Shown here in pieces: positions 10,795 to 21,578 of a stretch of DNA of 64,000 nucleotides. The notes under the pieces are model-generated. The model saw only the letters and a program-made list of their open reading frames with translations, was not told the DNA's origin and did not search any database. Position 1 is the stretch's first letter, and each line of letters starts with the position of its first letter. This DNA is from Liopterus haemorrhoidalis. Taxonomy: Eukaryota > Arthropoda > Insecta > Coleoptera > Dytiscidae. The position numbers and the translations under genes were made by a program. The stretch is taken from assembly GCA_963971575.1 (NCBI GenBank), contig OZ020611.1, positions 50,043,466 through 50,107,465 of the forward strand. Direction: 5' to 3'.

Positions 10795-12725
10795 ATACGC
10801 TATTAGTTTTTCATATGATAACTCTAGCGACTGTTCATAGCTCTAAATTGAATAGACTTAGCGTTGTTCGCTATAGACAGTTTTCCAAACTTTATAGTTA
10901 GTGCGCTGTTTTAATGAGACAGACATATAAACACATTCAGTGGCGCAGCCAAGATTTTGTCTTGGGAAGGGACGATAACAATTTTTCAGATCTGCGGCAC
11001 GCGGACCGTACATGGCCCTCAACCTAATCTTTTGTGGTCACTGAATCGTTAATGAAAAATACTTCAGCTTATTTAGGGTAAAAATATATATTTAAAAATG
11101 TAAAATATACTCTCTTCCCCCTTTTCTGTTTGTAAAAAAATTTCAAGGAGCTCTTCGGAATATTTAAAGTTCCGTCACTACTATATACAAATAAGTTTGA
11201 CACCCCTGATGATGGATATTGATGTTTATATCAAATAATAATTCCATTATTTGTTGATAAAAAAAAGTTATTGTTAATCCATGTATCAAAAACTTTCATT
11301 TGATATCTATCAAAAAAATAAAAAAAAATTTCTTGTGTAAATACATATTTGTTTATAGTTTTCGCGGGAGAAATTTTTTATGTCTCAATATTTCTCGTAC
11401 TTATGTTCAGTTCTCTAAATCAGCCGCTTGGCCGCAAATACTACCGAACGAATACTCATGTGACGGTATAAGCCTTTCTTGATTACACCTACAAAACCCT
11501 AAAAATAACATGGAAATATGCATTTTCTGTTAATTTCAACACTGAGTATAATAAAATATAGCTTATATATTGTAAAATGCATAACTTATTTTGCTGTACG
11601 ATTATGTTAAACTTATTCAATTTTAATTTAATTGGACCTTAAGGGTATAATGTACCCCCAGTGCCCTCGCTGAATATGCCACTGTTGTTCAGTACATCTT
11701 ATATCAGTCCTTTTTGTGTGTAAAATATCATAATCCCTAAAATACATATGAAGATATTGATATTCACATTCATCAATAAAATAAAACCAAACACCGATTT
11801 TTAGAACGCGACTGTCTCCAAAACTACTCTTTATATTATATTTCTACTATTTCTAATCTATTTCACGTTTGAGGTGTCGTTTTGAAATTACATTATGAAG
11901 ATTATAACGAAGCCAGATTTTCGCTTTATCTTACCTGAATCGAGAAATTAGTTGGTTAAAACAGTTTTATCATTTGACTGGACGACTGGTCAGGTGGGAA
12001 AAAGGATCAACGCTCCCCTTCATATAATTCGGTGGAGCATATTTGGAAGATGATGTATTTTCACTTGAACAATAATTAAGTCGACTTATCAAGAGTAGGC
12101 ACTCTTAAAAAAAAGTTTATTCTTATTTTATGTTTATTATTATATTTATTTAAAGACGAAAAAAATAAATAAATTAATAAATGCTAAAATTTTTTACAAC
12201 GAAGTAATTATAAATACATTACTGTTGTGGTTAACAAATTTTATCTTCAACTCTCCGAGCACTGCCGTGTAATCTGCTAGTATTGTATAATACTTGATAA
12301 AAATTGTGCCAATTCTGCTGGCTCTGGGTGGGGCCGAGGCCCGTCGCCCCCCCCCCCCCTTGGCTCCGCCACTGTACACATTAGCTATCTCACTTAACAT
12401 AACCTAAAAAATATATCGCACAAATTTCAACAAATTTCGGAAATCGTGAAACGAAAAAGACATGCTGTAGTTGCACCTATAATTTTGTTATTAAAATTTA
12501 GTAAAAATATCGCTGATGGAGGGTCAAAAAGTCACATAAATACATTTATTCCTTCGTGGTTGGTTTGAAAAAACATAGATGTCACAACATTCGTTACGTA
12601 TTAATTTTCATAGCTGTGAACGCTGTCATTAAACTTTAAAACTCAATTAAATTTATCCACAACGTACAGCGTATATTCAACTAAGTTGAGCTGTGAACAT
12701 AGCTTTAGTTATTTAATTTAGTTGC
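10795..12725 (+). repeat. Repeat family X, copy 1 (MITE-like), split by a hAT
   Basis: The halves 10795-10937 and 12375-12725 together match copies at 16671-17155 (inverse) and 62090-63554. Shared phrases include TTTTAATGAGAC, CATAACCTAAAAAAT, CAACAAATTTCG, ATAGATGTCACAACATTCGT and TTTTCATAGCTGTGAACG. The outer ends are loosely inverted (TGTTCATAGCTCTAAATT and GAGCTGTGAACATAGCTTTA), which suggests a noncoding DNA-transposon derivative of about 500-550 bp. Its superfamily is unknown. Confidence 0.75.
10938..12374. mobile_element. hAT-type element inserted in repeat X
   Basis: The ends CAGTGGCGCAGCCAAG and CTTGGCTCCGCCACTG are inverted repeats. The flanks are AACACATT (10930-10937) and TACACATT (12375-12382), a 7/8 match expected of an aged hAT duplication. 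The other X copies lack the insertion here, which confirms the boundaries. A C13 tract lies at about 12346-12358. I could not identify transposase in the interior. Open frames at 11300-11482 and 12194-12400 show no motif. Confidence 0.82.
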
Positions 12726-13364
12726 AAATGACAATTGGTTGAATTGAAATCGATTATCAGTATCTCAGAATCTGGTCCTGCAATGTTGAAATATCAAAAT
12801 GACGCTGATATATCAAGCACGTTGATATTTTTAATTTCAGATAATGACATAAAGAAATTACCTTTTATAGAGATAAAAATCAGAAAGTAAATTTGAAGGG
12901 CTTTAAATGACCAGGTTCGCTGTTTGTTTATTAAATGTTAACTTAGATGTCAGAGTGGTACATGTTATTTTTAATTCCACAATATATCTACTTGAGAGAA
13001 TTTACCTTAACTGGAGATAACATCTAAAACTGAATCAATTTTAATGGTGGTTAAGAATGCGGTTCAATTTGTAAAAGGTGAATTTTAAATTTGTTTAAAT
13101 GTTGCAAAAATGGATAAAACGTGTATAAAATATTTCTACATTTTTCTTTTCTTTGGGTCATAATCAGATAAAATATCTTAGGCCTGGTAAAAGAGGTATA
13201 TCCGTTTGCAATGGATAAAAATATGTCAAATGTAGTTTTGCATTTTCTGTCATCACCACATAAATTAAGTTAATATGTTATTTTTTTTTAATACCGTACT
13301 AACCATGTAGTTATACGAAATAAAGAAGTTGCAGGATATCTTAGTTAGTTAAAAATTTTGATAC
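12726..13364. other. Unassigned AT-rich DNA
   Basis: No feature could be supported. Confidence 0.4.
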
Positions 13365-14095
13365 TTTTTTTTTAAATATATTTATTTAGGGGTGCTTCAA
13401 CTGCTTGGTTATTAGCACCCCGGAATATCTGTTCTACAAATTAGGATAATTACATAATCAATATAATATATAAATATTTATTATAATAAATTTAGATTAA
13501 TAGAAACTATGTGAAACTTTATATATTGTCGAGTAGGTCTGTATCTTCTAGAAATTTTAAAATGTTTTTTTTTCATACGTATTGGTTGAAATTTGTAGTG
13601 CGTCTGTTGGAAGTTTGTGTTTGATTCTTTGTATTGAATATTGTGGACATTCTAGCAGTACTTGTTCCACCGTGTTGCAGGTGGGGCATATGGGTGGTGT
13701 CTTTTTCTCGAATATGTATTGATGTGTGAGTCGTGTGTGTCCAATTTTGATTCTTGTTAGAATTATTTGTTCATGTCTTGTTATATACTTTTGCGGACTT
13801 TGCATTTTGTGGCGGATGTTGTTCCATTCTTCTTGCAGTTTTCTTTTGAAAAAACTCTTCGCATCATTTGTTGAGGTGGGCATTTGAGTTATTTCTTGGT
13901 GTATGGCCTCCTTGGCAGCTTCATCTGCTTTTTCCTGGGATGTTGCGATGTGATGGAACCCATAATATTGTGATTTTCTTCCCCTGGTCAATACAGTAGT
14001 GGATGTTGTCTTAAATTTTTTGAATGATGGTGCCTTTTGAATATCTTTGTTTCATGGCTGCAATGGTGCTGAGGGAATCAATATACGGTTTTTGT
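13365..14095 (-). mobile_element. I/R1-like LINE, 5'-truncated, RNase H end
   Basis: Minus-strand copy of the same family as 62566-63503. The poly-A tail appears as T9 near 13365-13373. The shared 3' UTR has TATTCCGGGGTGCTAATAAC and CAAGCAGTTGAAGCA. The 5' truncation is near 14095. Confidence 0.85.
13557..14090 (-). pseudogene. LINE RNase H and zinc-knuckle C-terminus, broken
   Basis: The translation shows IDSLSTIAAMKQ (RNase H Asp), a degraded stretch around 13985-14030, then SQEKADEAAKEA (last RNase H Asp region). It continues with the family C-terminus: QEEWNNIRHKMQSPQKY, RIKIGHTRLTHQYIF and PPICPTCNTVEQVLLECPQY (CX2C plus C, zinc-binding-like). Compared with the copy at 62620-63261 it has a small deletion at the CNT..VEQ site and frame breaks near 13990. 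Nonfunctional fragment. Confidence 0.85.
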
Positions 14096-14227
14096 AATGT
14101 ATATTTTGCTGTTACATAAGGGAGATATTTCAATTTTGATTAAAACACAAATTAATCATTTCTTTATTCTAAACTACTCTTTTGTATATATTTTTTATTA
14201 GAAAGTAATTTAACGTCCAAATTTTGA

Positions 14228-15076
14228 ATATAGGTAGAAGTGGAAAATAATTTCACTCAGCTTTTTGGACAAGAAGCGTTTATTTTAACAAAACACAACG
14301 TTTCGCCAACAACATTGTTGGCTTCTTCAGGTGCTATAACAATAACATCATGATAGAAAACAATATTGTACAATTAATAACAAAATTTACCTATGTTAGT
14401 TAAACGTAGTCATAACAGACTGTACATCAATCATCTCCAAGGATGGTGAAATTGCAGAATACATAGATATTATGTGTAAGTACACATAATATCTGTGTAC
14501 TTACACAGTTGGTAGTAGTGAAAATTTCATGATTACGGGGGTTATCGTTGCGTTATGTTGTACAGGGTGGGACACTGTCAACTCTGTCGATTTGTGCGTA
14601 CCAAGTAGTTAGGGGGGATAGTGTCGCAACCTGTCATATTGATGCAGCGATAAAACTTGTTATCATTATATTTATTATATAAGTTAATATTGGACAATTA
14701 TAGTTTATTTGTCTCAGTTTTTCCACTGTTAAATTCAAACAATAGTTTCTAATTTTTTGATCACTATATTTCTAAATTTAATTTAAATTTACTTCTGGTT
14801 TTTCCTATGGTTTGTTATCTTCAAGTACACATAATATCTATGTATTCTGCAATTTCACCATCCTTGGAGATGATTGATGTACAGTCTGTTATGACTACGT
14901 TTAACTAACATAGGTAAATTTTGTTATTAATTGTACAATATTGTTTTCTATCATGATGTTATTGTTATAGCACCTGAAGAAGCCAACAATGTTGTTGGCG
15001 AAACGTTGTGTTTTGTTAAAATAAACGCTTCTTGTCCAAAAAGCTGAGTGAAATTATTTTCCACTTCTACCTATAT
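14228..15076. mobile_element. Large inverted-repeat element, possibly Penelope-like terminal repeats
   Basis: Arms 14228-14482 and about 14822-15076 are inverted copies, about 255 bp and almost identical by eye, around a 340-bp spacer. Each arm carries CACCTGAAGAAGCC, a short hairpin and GGCGAAACG. Penelope-like retroelements are known to carry hammerhead-type motifs in inverted or tandem terminal repeats, which suggests but does not prove that class. No reverse transcriptase or GIY-YIG sequence is present between the arms. A simple MITE is the alternative. Confidence 0.6.
14974..15003 (+). ncRNA. Hammerhead-ribozyme-like core (partial)
   Basis: CTGAAGA (14974-14980) matches the conserved CUGANGA box. 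It is followed by the hairpin GCCAACAATGTTGTTGGC and then GAAA (15000-15003), in the order of hammerhead helix II and its flanking boxes. An inverted copy lies at 14301-14330. I could not place a convincing helix I or a properly positioned UH cleavage site, so activity is not supported. Confidence 0.35.
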
Positions 15077-15700
15077 TTTTTATGTTAAGAAAATAATAAG
15101 TGAGATACTTCGTTTATAGTTAGCTCTCCCCATAGCTCCCCAAATATATATCTTATTAAAATTTGCAATTAACAGAGAAGAAAAGTTTCATTTCTCATAT
15201 TCATTTTTGCTGTTAAGTAAATGATAACTGAGATAGTTCGTCCATAAGTAACACTCCCCTTACCCCCTAAATAATATTCTTTTTCCCCCTAATTTAACTT
15301 AAAAAAATAAATAAATGTTTCATCATGTACATTTTTGATAAAATTAAAATGTAAATTTCAATATTTTAGTTTTAGGTTATATCCCCGTAAGTCCCCAAAT
15401 ATTCATTAGATCGAAAAATATATAAAACAATAAATGTTTGTTCTTATTACAAACAATTTTTATTATATACATTTTGCTGTTTAGTCAATACTAAAGGAGA
15501 TATTTGAAAAGTTTAGCTTTAGGGTGCACCCCCGTAACTCCCCAAATATTCATCTAAATAAAAAAATGCACCGAAATAAAAGATTTATTTCCGTATTTTA
15601 TACTATCTTTGGCACATATGATTTTGCAGTTGTCAATAATAAGGGAGTATTTTAAGTTTTTACCATGAAACACCCCTCTAGAATAAAAATTTTGAAATGC

Positions 15701-16670
15701 CTTTATAGCCTATGTTCGAATCCTGGTTTTATTCTACCATTATACCAAATTTCGTAAAAATATTTCTAGCCGTTTTTGCGTGAATCTCGTACAGTCAGAC
15801 AGACAAAAATTGTTTTTCTTTCAAATATTGTCTTATAAGGCAAGCTTGTAGCTGCAAACGTTAATTCGTTTGTACCTGCTATTTGACCGCTAAGCGTGAG
15901 TTCAATTCCTGTTTATGTCAAATAATTTGTGTAAAAATATTTATACAAATTACAGGTTTTTCTTAGCCGTTCGCAACTGGCTATGAAATGTAGGCGTTAA
16001 AAATTTCTGTGTACGCTAAAAATGTACGTAATACTGACCATATCACTCCTGAATGTACCTACATAGATTGAAAACATGGTCATGAAACTTGGAAACAGGA
16101 GGCCTAGGCTCAACTCGGGCTGTCGCGCCAATGATGATGATGATGATTGTCTTATAATCATATGAAACGTGTATAAACTAAATATGAGGCCCAAAAAATA
16201 TAAAAAACAGGTATAGCCTCCATTTTTGTTAATATAGATTTATATATTTTATCGTTACTTGAATAGTTTGTGCATTTTATTTCGTCGTTCTTAAAATCTA
16301 ATTTGTCGTTAATAAATCTTGTCGGGCCGAAGAATGTAACCCGTATAAATGTAGTGTTTTGGTATTCTATCTACTGAGTTAAAATCTAAATATGTGTTAT
16401 ATAATGCTATTAGCATAAAAATGCAGTAATTAACCTGCAATATCATTGATATGTAAACTATTCGAAAGACATCGTTTATTCCAGGAAGCTAAACTCTCTA
16501 ACATATTTTGACTTGCTAATGATTCTTGTGACGTCTTTAAATTTTTTGTTTAAAACGGGAACACTGTTTTTACCACGAGCTCATACTTAATCATTTTACC
16601 GATATTTAAAAGTAAAATTTTATCAATTCGTTTTACCATTTTATTTTAAACTAAGTTACTTTTTAAATTT
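15701..16670. other. Mostly unassigned DNA with a possible LINE tail
   Basis: Near 16106-16147, TCAACTCGGGCTGTCGCGCC is followed by AATGATGATGATGATGATT. This resembles the 3' terminus and microsatellite tail of RTE-type LINEs. The rest shows no assignable feature. Confidence 0.4.
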
Positions 16671-17155
16671 AAGCTGCGTTCAGAGCTCTTTAAATCAGTT
16701 GACTGTTCACTGTACATTGTGCATAACTTAAGTAGATAGTTTTAAAGTACAAGGCAGCGTTTACAGCTAAGGTAATTAGTGCGTTACGGATAGTGCGACA
16801 TCTGTGTGTCTTGAAACCAACTACGGTGGCTTCGTAAAATATTTATTACCTATTATCGTTTTCATAATTCTGCTCTCCTAGATCTTGACTAACTTAATCT
16901 AACCTAATTACCTTAATTGATCATATTTACTGTTCTTCTTTGTAATTTTGGGCGAAATTTGTTGTAATCGGCGCGATGACATTTTGTTAGGTTATGTAAA
17001 GGCATACAATGTATACGTTCTCTTCGATGTAGACTAAGATAGCCAATGTGTTTATATGTCTGTCTCATTAAAATAACTCACTAACTATAAGTTTGGTAAA
17101 CTATCGACAAGCGACAACGTTGCTCGCGTTACTATATGACAAACTTGTTAGTGGT
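16671..17155 (-). repeat. Repeat family X, copy 2 (inverse orientation)
   Basis: The reverse complement contains TAGTTAGTGAGTTATTTTAA, TGAGACAGACATATAAACAC, ACATAACCTAAC, a TTTCAAGACACACAGATGTC block and TTAGCTGTAAACGCTG, in the same order as copies 1 and 3. No secondary insertion is visible, so this copy shows the unsplit layout. Confidence 0.75.
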
Positions 17156-17179
17156 AATCAACAGTGCGAAAGGGTAACC

Positions 17180-17275
17180 GACGAGTTCATCGAAAATCAA
17201 TTCATCGAAAATCAATTCATCGAAAATCAATTCATGGAATGATCAATTCATCGAATCGTCAATTCATCGAAAAAA
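17180..17275 (+). repeat. Short tandem repeat, 17-bp unit
   Basis: Five to six copies of a unit close to ATTCATCGAAAATCA. The first three are perfect and the later ones decay. Confidence 0.85.
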
Positions 17276-17512
17276 AATATTTTGCAAATATTTGAGAGGA
17301 ATGCCGAGAGGATCGGAAAGTCAAAAAGCGGTGGTCAATAAAAGTAGACAGACTACACTTATTAAATAACTACAATGTGCGATGTTCAATGTACGGTGAT
17401 TCTAAACAGGTGGCATTGTTATGTTAGTGTGAGTTTGTTTTGTCATTAAACTAGATGATGGGTAGCTCACTTCGCTCGGCTTTTTAGATTTTTAGACCAA
17501 CGAATAGCCCCT

Positions 17513-17621
17513 GGCCTTGGTAGCGTAGAGGTAGCGACCTAGTTTCACGAGCCAAAGGTCCCGGGTTCGAATCCCGGTCAGGACATGGATGTTTGTGCGC
17601 CACAGTGTAATTGGAACTTAA
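17513..17621 (+). repeat. tRNA-derived SINE, 5' part (continues at 18581)
   Basis: The head contains an A-box-like TAGCGTAGAGGTAGCG and an exact B box GGTTCGAATCC (17566-17576). These are internal RNA polymerase III promoter elements. The potential acceptor stem is mismatched and the sequence continues past the tRNA-like part, so this is a SINE and not a tRNA gene. It is interrupted at TTAA (17618-17621) by a piggyBac-like element. Confidence 0.8.
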
Positions 17622-18576
17622 CCCTAGCCGGACCAAAATAATATTGATTTTTTTGTGACCAAAAATGGGTCATACGTGACCCACTTTTCAAAATGTGTTT
17701 AAGACCCATATTTCAAGTTTTATATTTATGTCCACTTAAGGGGCCTATTCTATAACTTTTAACAAGATCTTAAGATGTTAATTTTACTTGTACATAGTAT
17801 GTTTTCATAGTAACCTGTCAATTTAACACCATGACAAAAATCACAGAATAGGGTCTAAATAATTTAATTTTGAATAATAAAAGTGAGTATTATAAAAAAA
17901 TTTATTTATGACATTGCCAACTTACATGAAAATCAAACAAAATTCATAAATTAATATATAACAAAATATAATAATTACATAGATACAAAAATATAATTAC
18001 ATATAACATATCAGAAGAATTTTAATTATTCTCCATATTCATCTTTTTGGCAGTAATTGCAAGTAATTTGTTTTATTGCTATTACAGTTGAATGTTTTGG
18101 ACAAACGAATTTATTGCATTTGTCACATTTCTTTGCATATTTGTTATCATTTCCATGGCAACTAAAACAAGGGCCTCGTTTATTTCCTGAACTGCTCGGA
18201 TTTTTTGTAATATTAATAATAATAATATTATAATACAAACAGAACAGTATCTTAGCTCGGTCGATTGAGATATGATGAAAAAGCAACTGTGAAACTAATA
18301 AACTTGTCAAAACTTGCATTATTGTAGGTGTGTAATTACGTATTACGTATTGATATAAGACATTACTAACAAATCCCAAAATCGGGTCAGGCTAGACCCG
18401 TACTGTAAAATAAGAAATCGGCTTGATAAAGAAAAAGTTTATCATCATAAAATAAATAGTTATAATATATAAGGAAAAGTCCTAGTACGACAATAAATAA
18501 CTCTAAAAAATAAAAGAGTTATTTAAAAAAATTCAACTTTCGGGTCAAATTTGACCCATAAATGGTCCGGCAAGGG
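17622..18576 (-). mobile_element. piggyBac-like element, internally deleted, inserted in a SINE
   Basis: The ends CCCTAGCCGGACCA and TGGTCCGGCAAGGG form a 13/14 inverted repeat flanked by TTAA at 17618-17621 and 18577-18580. Subterminal GGGTCA..TGACCC motifs occur at both ends. At 955 bp it is a deletion derivative. It retains the transposase C-terminus on the minus strand. Confidence 0.92.
18026..18379 (-). pseudogene. piggyBac transposase Cys-rich C-terminal domain
   Basis: Residues about 62-117 read NKRGPCFSCHGNDNKYAKKC, then DKCNKFVCPKHSTV and ITCNYCQKDE. This is the cysteine/histidine pattern (CX2C, CX2C, CX2H, CX2C) of the zinc-binding domain that piggyBac transposases use to recognise element ends. 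The catalytic DDD domain is missing. The first 60 residues look like read-through sequence and not transposase. The fragment is intact through its natural C-terminus, so a DNA-binding domain may be encodable. Expression is unknown. Confidence 0.85.
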
Positions 18577-18580
18577 TTAA

Positions 18581-18610
18581 GTCCAGTTCTGTGGTTTAAA
18601 AAATAAAATG
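18581..18610 (+). repeat. tRNA-derived SINE, 3' remainder
   Basis: GTCCAGTTCTGTGG and an A-rich stretch continue the SINE after the piggyBac insertion. Rejoining at TTAA restores a single sequence. Confidence 0.6.
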
Positions 18611-19309
18611 GGACAGTGTATGGACAATATTTTTGACGAAAACCACGTACAAAAGAATTGATTTTGCAAAAAGTAATTTTGTTTTTTTGTTCACATATTA
18701 AGAGGTTTTGCTTGATACCGCCATATAAATTATTTTATTATATTACTATTGCTAGTAAAATAATAAATTCATTTACATTTCCAAAAACTTAGTATAGTAT
18801 AGTCCTATACTTTAGATCAAAGCTTTATGAACCGATAGTACCTTATAATTTTCGGCATAATTACTCAATTCTAATGCACCAATAATGTTAAAGGTATAAT
18901 TATTATAAATGTGCATTATAGAGCGCTTTATTTAAATAATGCATGATTGGCATAGTTGTTACATAAGTGTTAACTGCTAAGCAGCTCTGATTCAGGCAGC
19001 TAAACATATGTTGCATTAGATTTCTTGAACTGAAAGTCATTCCTCTATTTGTAAAATGTCCCGCAGAGTTAGTTTTTCATGCTTTAATTAAGCAATTAAC
19101 AGATTCGAACTGTCATGACGATAAAATGTTCAATGCCGATCGTCAATATTTCGGTACTTTCTTTGATGATCATAAAGTATACAAATTAGAACAAAAAATT
19201 GTGGAAAAAAAAGAGGATATGACGAGATTTTTGTACGGAGTGTTTATAAATGATTGAAAGTCGTTCGAATTTCCCTCTTATTGGATTAATTTTGTGGGTA
19301 CTTACCAGG
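18611..19309. other. Unassigned AT-rich DNA
   Basis: No feature could be supported. Confidence 0.4.
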
Positions 19310-19560
19310 GACTGCACATATACGGATGTATTTATCGATACTTACGATAAGTACCTACCTATCGATAGGTATGGGCGTCGTTTCGAAGTATCGATATCGG
19401 TATTGGTATCGGAAACAAAGTATCAATTATACTTTAGTTACACTACGTGGTATCGGTTATATACTGGTAAAAATAGTATTTTACTTAGTATTGAAGTCAG
19501 CGCTTGGGTATTGAAGATATCGATACTTTGAACTGATATCAGTATCGTTTCATATACAAG
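19310..19560. repeat. TATCGATA-rich repeat, MITE-like
   Basis: There are many TATCGATA/CGATATC motifs, including the palindrome CCTATCGATAGG near 19358-19370, and TATCGATACT near 19515. TATCGATA is the DREF/BEAF-type site in flies, but here the repetition suggests an interspersed repeat. Open frames across it are fortuitous. Confidence 0.45.
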
Positions 19561-19631
19561 TTAACAAATTAACACACGACGCGGGAAATTGAAAATAAAG
19601 TTTGATTTTACAATTATGTTTGTTTTTTGTT

Positions 19632-19775
19632 TTGTTTTTTTTTTTTTTTTTGTTAAATTTTATTTATTCTTTATTCGCCTATTTCCACAACGAGGCTAAT
19701 ACCATAATCGCCGATGCCAGGGGGAGAGCTCCTACACCTGGATGAGGTGTGAATGATTGTGAAATGGGAATAATG
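19632..19775 (-). repeat. tRNA-derived SINE family 2, 5'-truncated
   Basis: A poly-T tract and then CGCCTATTTCCACAACGAGG, AATCGCCGATGCCAGGGGG and CACCTGGATGAGG match the body of the full-length SINEs at 45949-46200 and 50883-51138. The tRNA-like head is missing. Confidence 0.8.
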
Positions 19776-20057
19776 TATTCGTAGTATCGGTTAATGTACT
19801 AGTAAAAGAACGACGAGTATAAAAAATTCTTTATCAAGAAGGCAAATATGCTTCGACAGACTTAGACTTAATTGGGAAAGAAGAGACAAGTAGTTTTGGG
19901 TGTTTTTAATGAAGTAGCGACTTATACTATGACTTTTCAAATAAAAATATTGACTTCTATTACATAGTTCGAATATTAGTATTATGTAGTGTTGTAAGTT
20001 GCAGTAAATTACCAAAATAATAATTTACCGATTTGAAATTGGAACTTATCTGTTTTA

Positions 20058-20624
20058 GACCGGGAGCTCATGACAGTTTTTGGTCTCCGATTTCATACAG
20101 CATGCCTTTTGGAGGAGAGAATATTTACCCTGTGACAACAAAAAAGGGATGGTACTAAACCCCTGCACGCTTTCCGGTCATAGGGAAAATTGCATTTCCA
20201 CTTAAACACAAAATTTTTGTGCTTTTCTCTGATTTAATATTGCTTGCCCTTTTGTCAAAAGAAAGTTATAACAAATTTAAAGTCTTTTAAATATATGCAT
20301 GCGATTCGGAGGGTCCCAAAGGGCTCAAACGGTCATGTGATCTTGTAATAAAAAAATATGATTTTCCGCGTTTTCATACAGAATGCCTATAATTAAAAGA
20401 CTTTAAATTTGTTATAACTTTCTTTTGACAAAAGGGCAAGCAATATTAAATCAGAGAAAAGCACAAAAATTTTGTGTTTAAGTGGAAATGCAATTTTCCC
20501 TATGACCGGAAAGCGTGCAGGGGTTTAGTACCATCCCTTTTTTGTTGTCACAGGATAAATATTCTCTCCTCCAAAAGGCATGCTGTATGAAATCGGAGAC
20601 CAAAAATGTCATGAGCTCCCGGTC
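20058..20624. mobile_element. Fold-back MITE forming a long near-perfect hairpin
   Basis: Arms of about 232 bp (20058-20290 and 20393-20624) are almost perfect inverted copies around a 102-bp spacer. The ends are GACCGGGAGCTCATGACA and its complement. Each end abuts TA (20056-20057 and 20625-20626), consistent with a TA target duplication. No coding is visible. A transcript would form a hairpin long enough to be an RNAi substrate. Confidence 0.85.
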
Positions 20625-20626
20625 TA

Positions 20627-21574
20627 TTTCAATGCGCGCGTGACCCGTTTCATTTAGTGTTACTATTTGTAGTAATTGATTTTAGGCTTAAAGTTTCTGG
20701 TTAAGTCAAAACTATTACAACTTTACTTAATATCAAATAACATGTTTCAACGCTAGGACCGCTGTTTAACATAAATATTACCTATAATAATAATAATTGT
20801 AATTATTTGTTTTTTATTTCCATGTTTGTCTCAGTTTTAAGTACAGTATTCGATGGACGATGAATCTTCATTTCTGCGACTTCTTAATTTACCGTCGATT
20901 TTGATGACACTATATTTTTTAGCGTAGTGTAAAAGTGCAGCGCACAATATTCAATTTGAGTAAAACGTAATATTCTATGATTTTACGCGACCTCTAAATA
21001 ATCCAAATGATCACTCAACTTGATTAAGCTTATTAGGTTAATTTTAGCTGAGATACACTTCCTGCAAAGCCTTATTACTTCTATTACAGCTCATAATAAA
21101 ACTAAACTTGATTGCAGAAGACAGCGTGCGGTCTATTGAATACGTTTATCTATTCGCTCCCCATTGAATTATTATTTGCTCTGTTGGATTTTTCACATTT
21201 ACGAGGAATATCAGATAGTAAATCTGTTTTATTGGTAGGTATGGTAGCTAGCGAAGTACATTTGTTACGCCGCGGGTTGTAATCGTATCATCTATACAGG
21301 TTGTCAATTCATAAAACATGCTAACAAATACTAATATGTCTTGTATTGTAAGTATGTGTATTCGATCATTATATATTGTTTGGAGGATGTTGATATAATA
21401 TTGATAAATAATTACACATAAAGTACACTACCGTTCACAGTGTTACCAACTTTTACCAGGTTTTGAAGATTGCAAGTTTCTAAAATTGGTGAGGATGGGG
21501 CAGTGAATTCGAATATTCAAGTGAATACGAGGGAATCAAAAAGTACGGACCTCTAGGGGCCCTTATCGCGAGCC
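20627..21574. other. Unassigned DNA
   Basis: No coding or repeat could be supported. The G/C-rich short stretch at 21550-21575 lies next to the solo LTR. Confidence 0.4.
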
Positions 21575-21578
21575 CATA

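Larger units (their letters stand above)
14097..15700 (+). repeat. Diverged tandem satellite, about 130-bp period, split by a fold-back element
   Basis: Variants of TTTTGCTGTT(A)..TAA..GAGATA(GT)TT recur near 14107, 15087, 15209, 15473 and 15613. Each is followed by a C-rich phrase such as CTCCCCAAATA or CCCCGTAACTCCCC and then a T/A-rich stretch. Spacing is roughly 120-140 bp. The element at 14228-15076 interrupts the array after its first unit. The function of the array is unknown. Confidence 0.65.

Noticed and set aside
12194..12400. Transposase fragment in minus-strand open frame crossing a C13 tract
   Set aside because: The peptide has Gly/Ala/Arg low complexity from the G tract and no catalytic motif.
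17513..17590. Functional tRNA gene
   Set aside because: A and B boxes are present but the acceptor stem is mismatched and SINE sequence follows. The same body recurs in a decayed copy at 9722-9840.
19250..19531. 93-codon open frame in TATCGATA repeat
   Set aside because: The frame follows the repeat's composition (YRYRYWYR-like peptides), so it is a repeat artefact.
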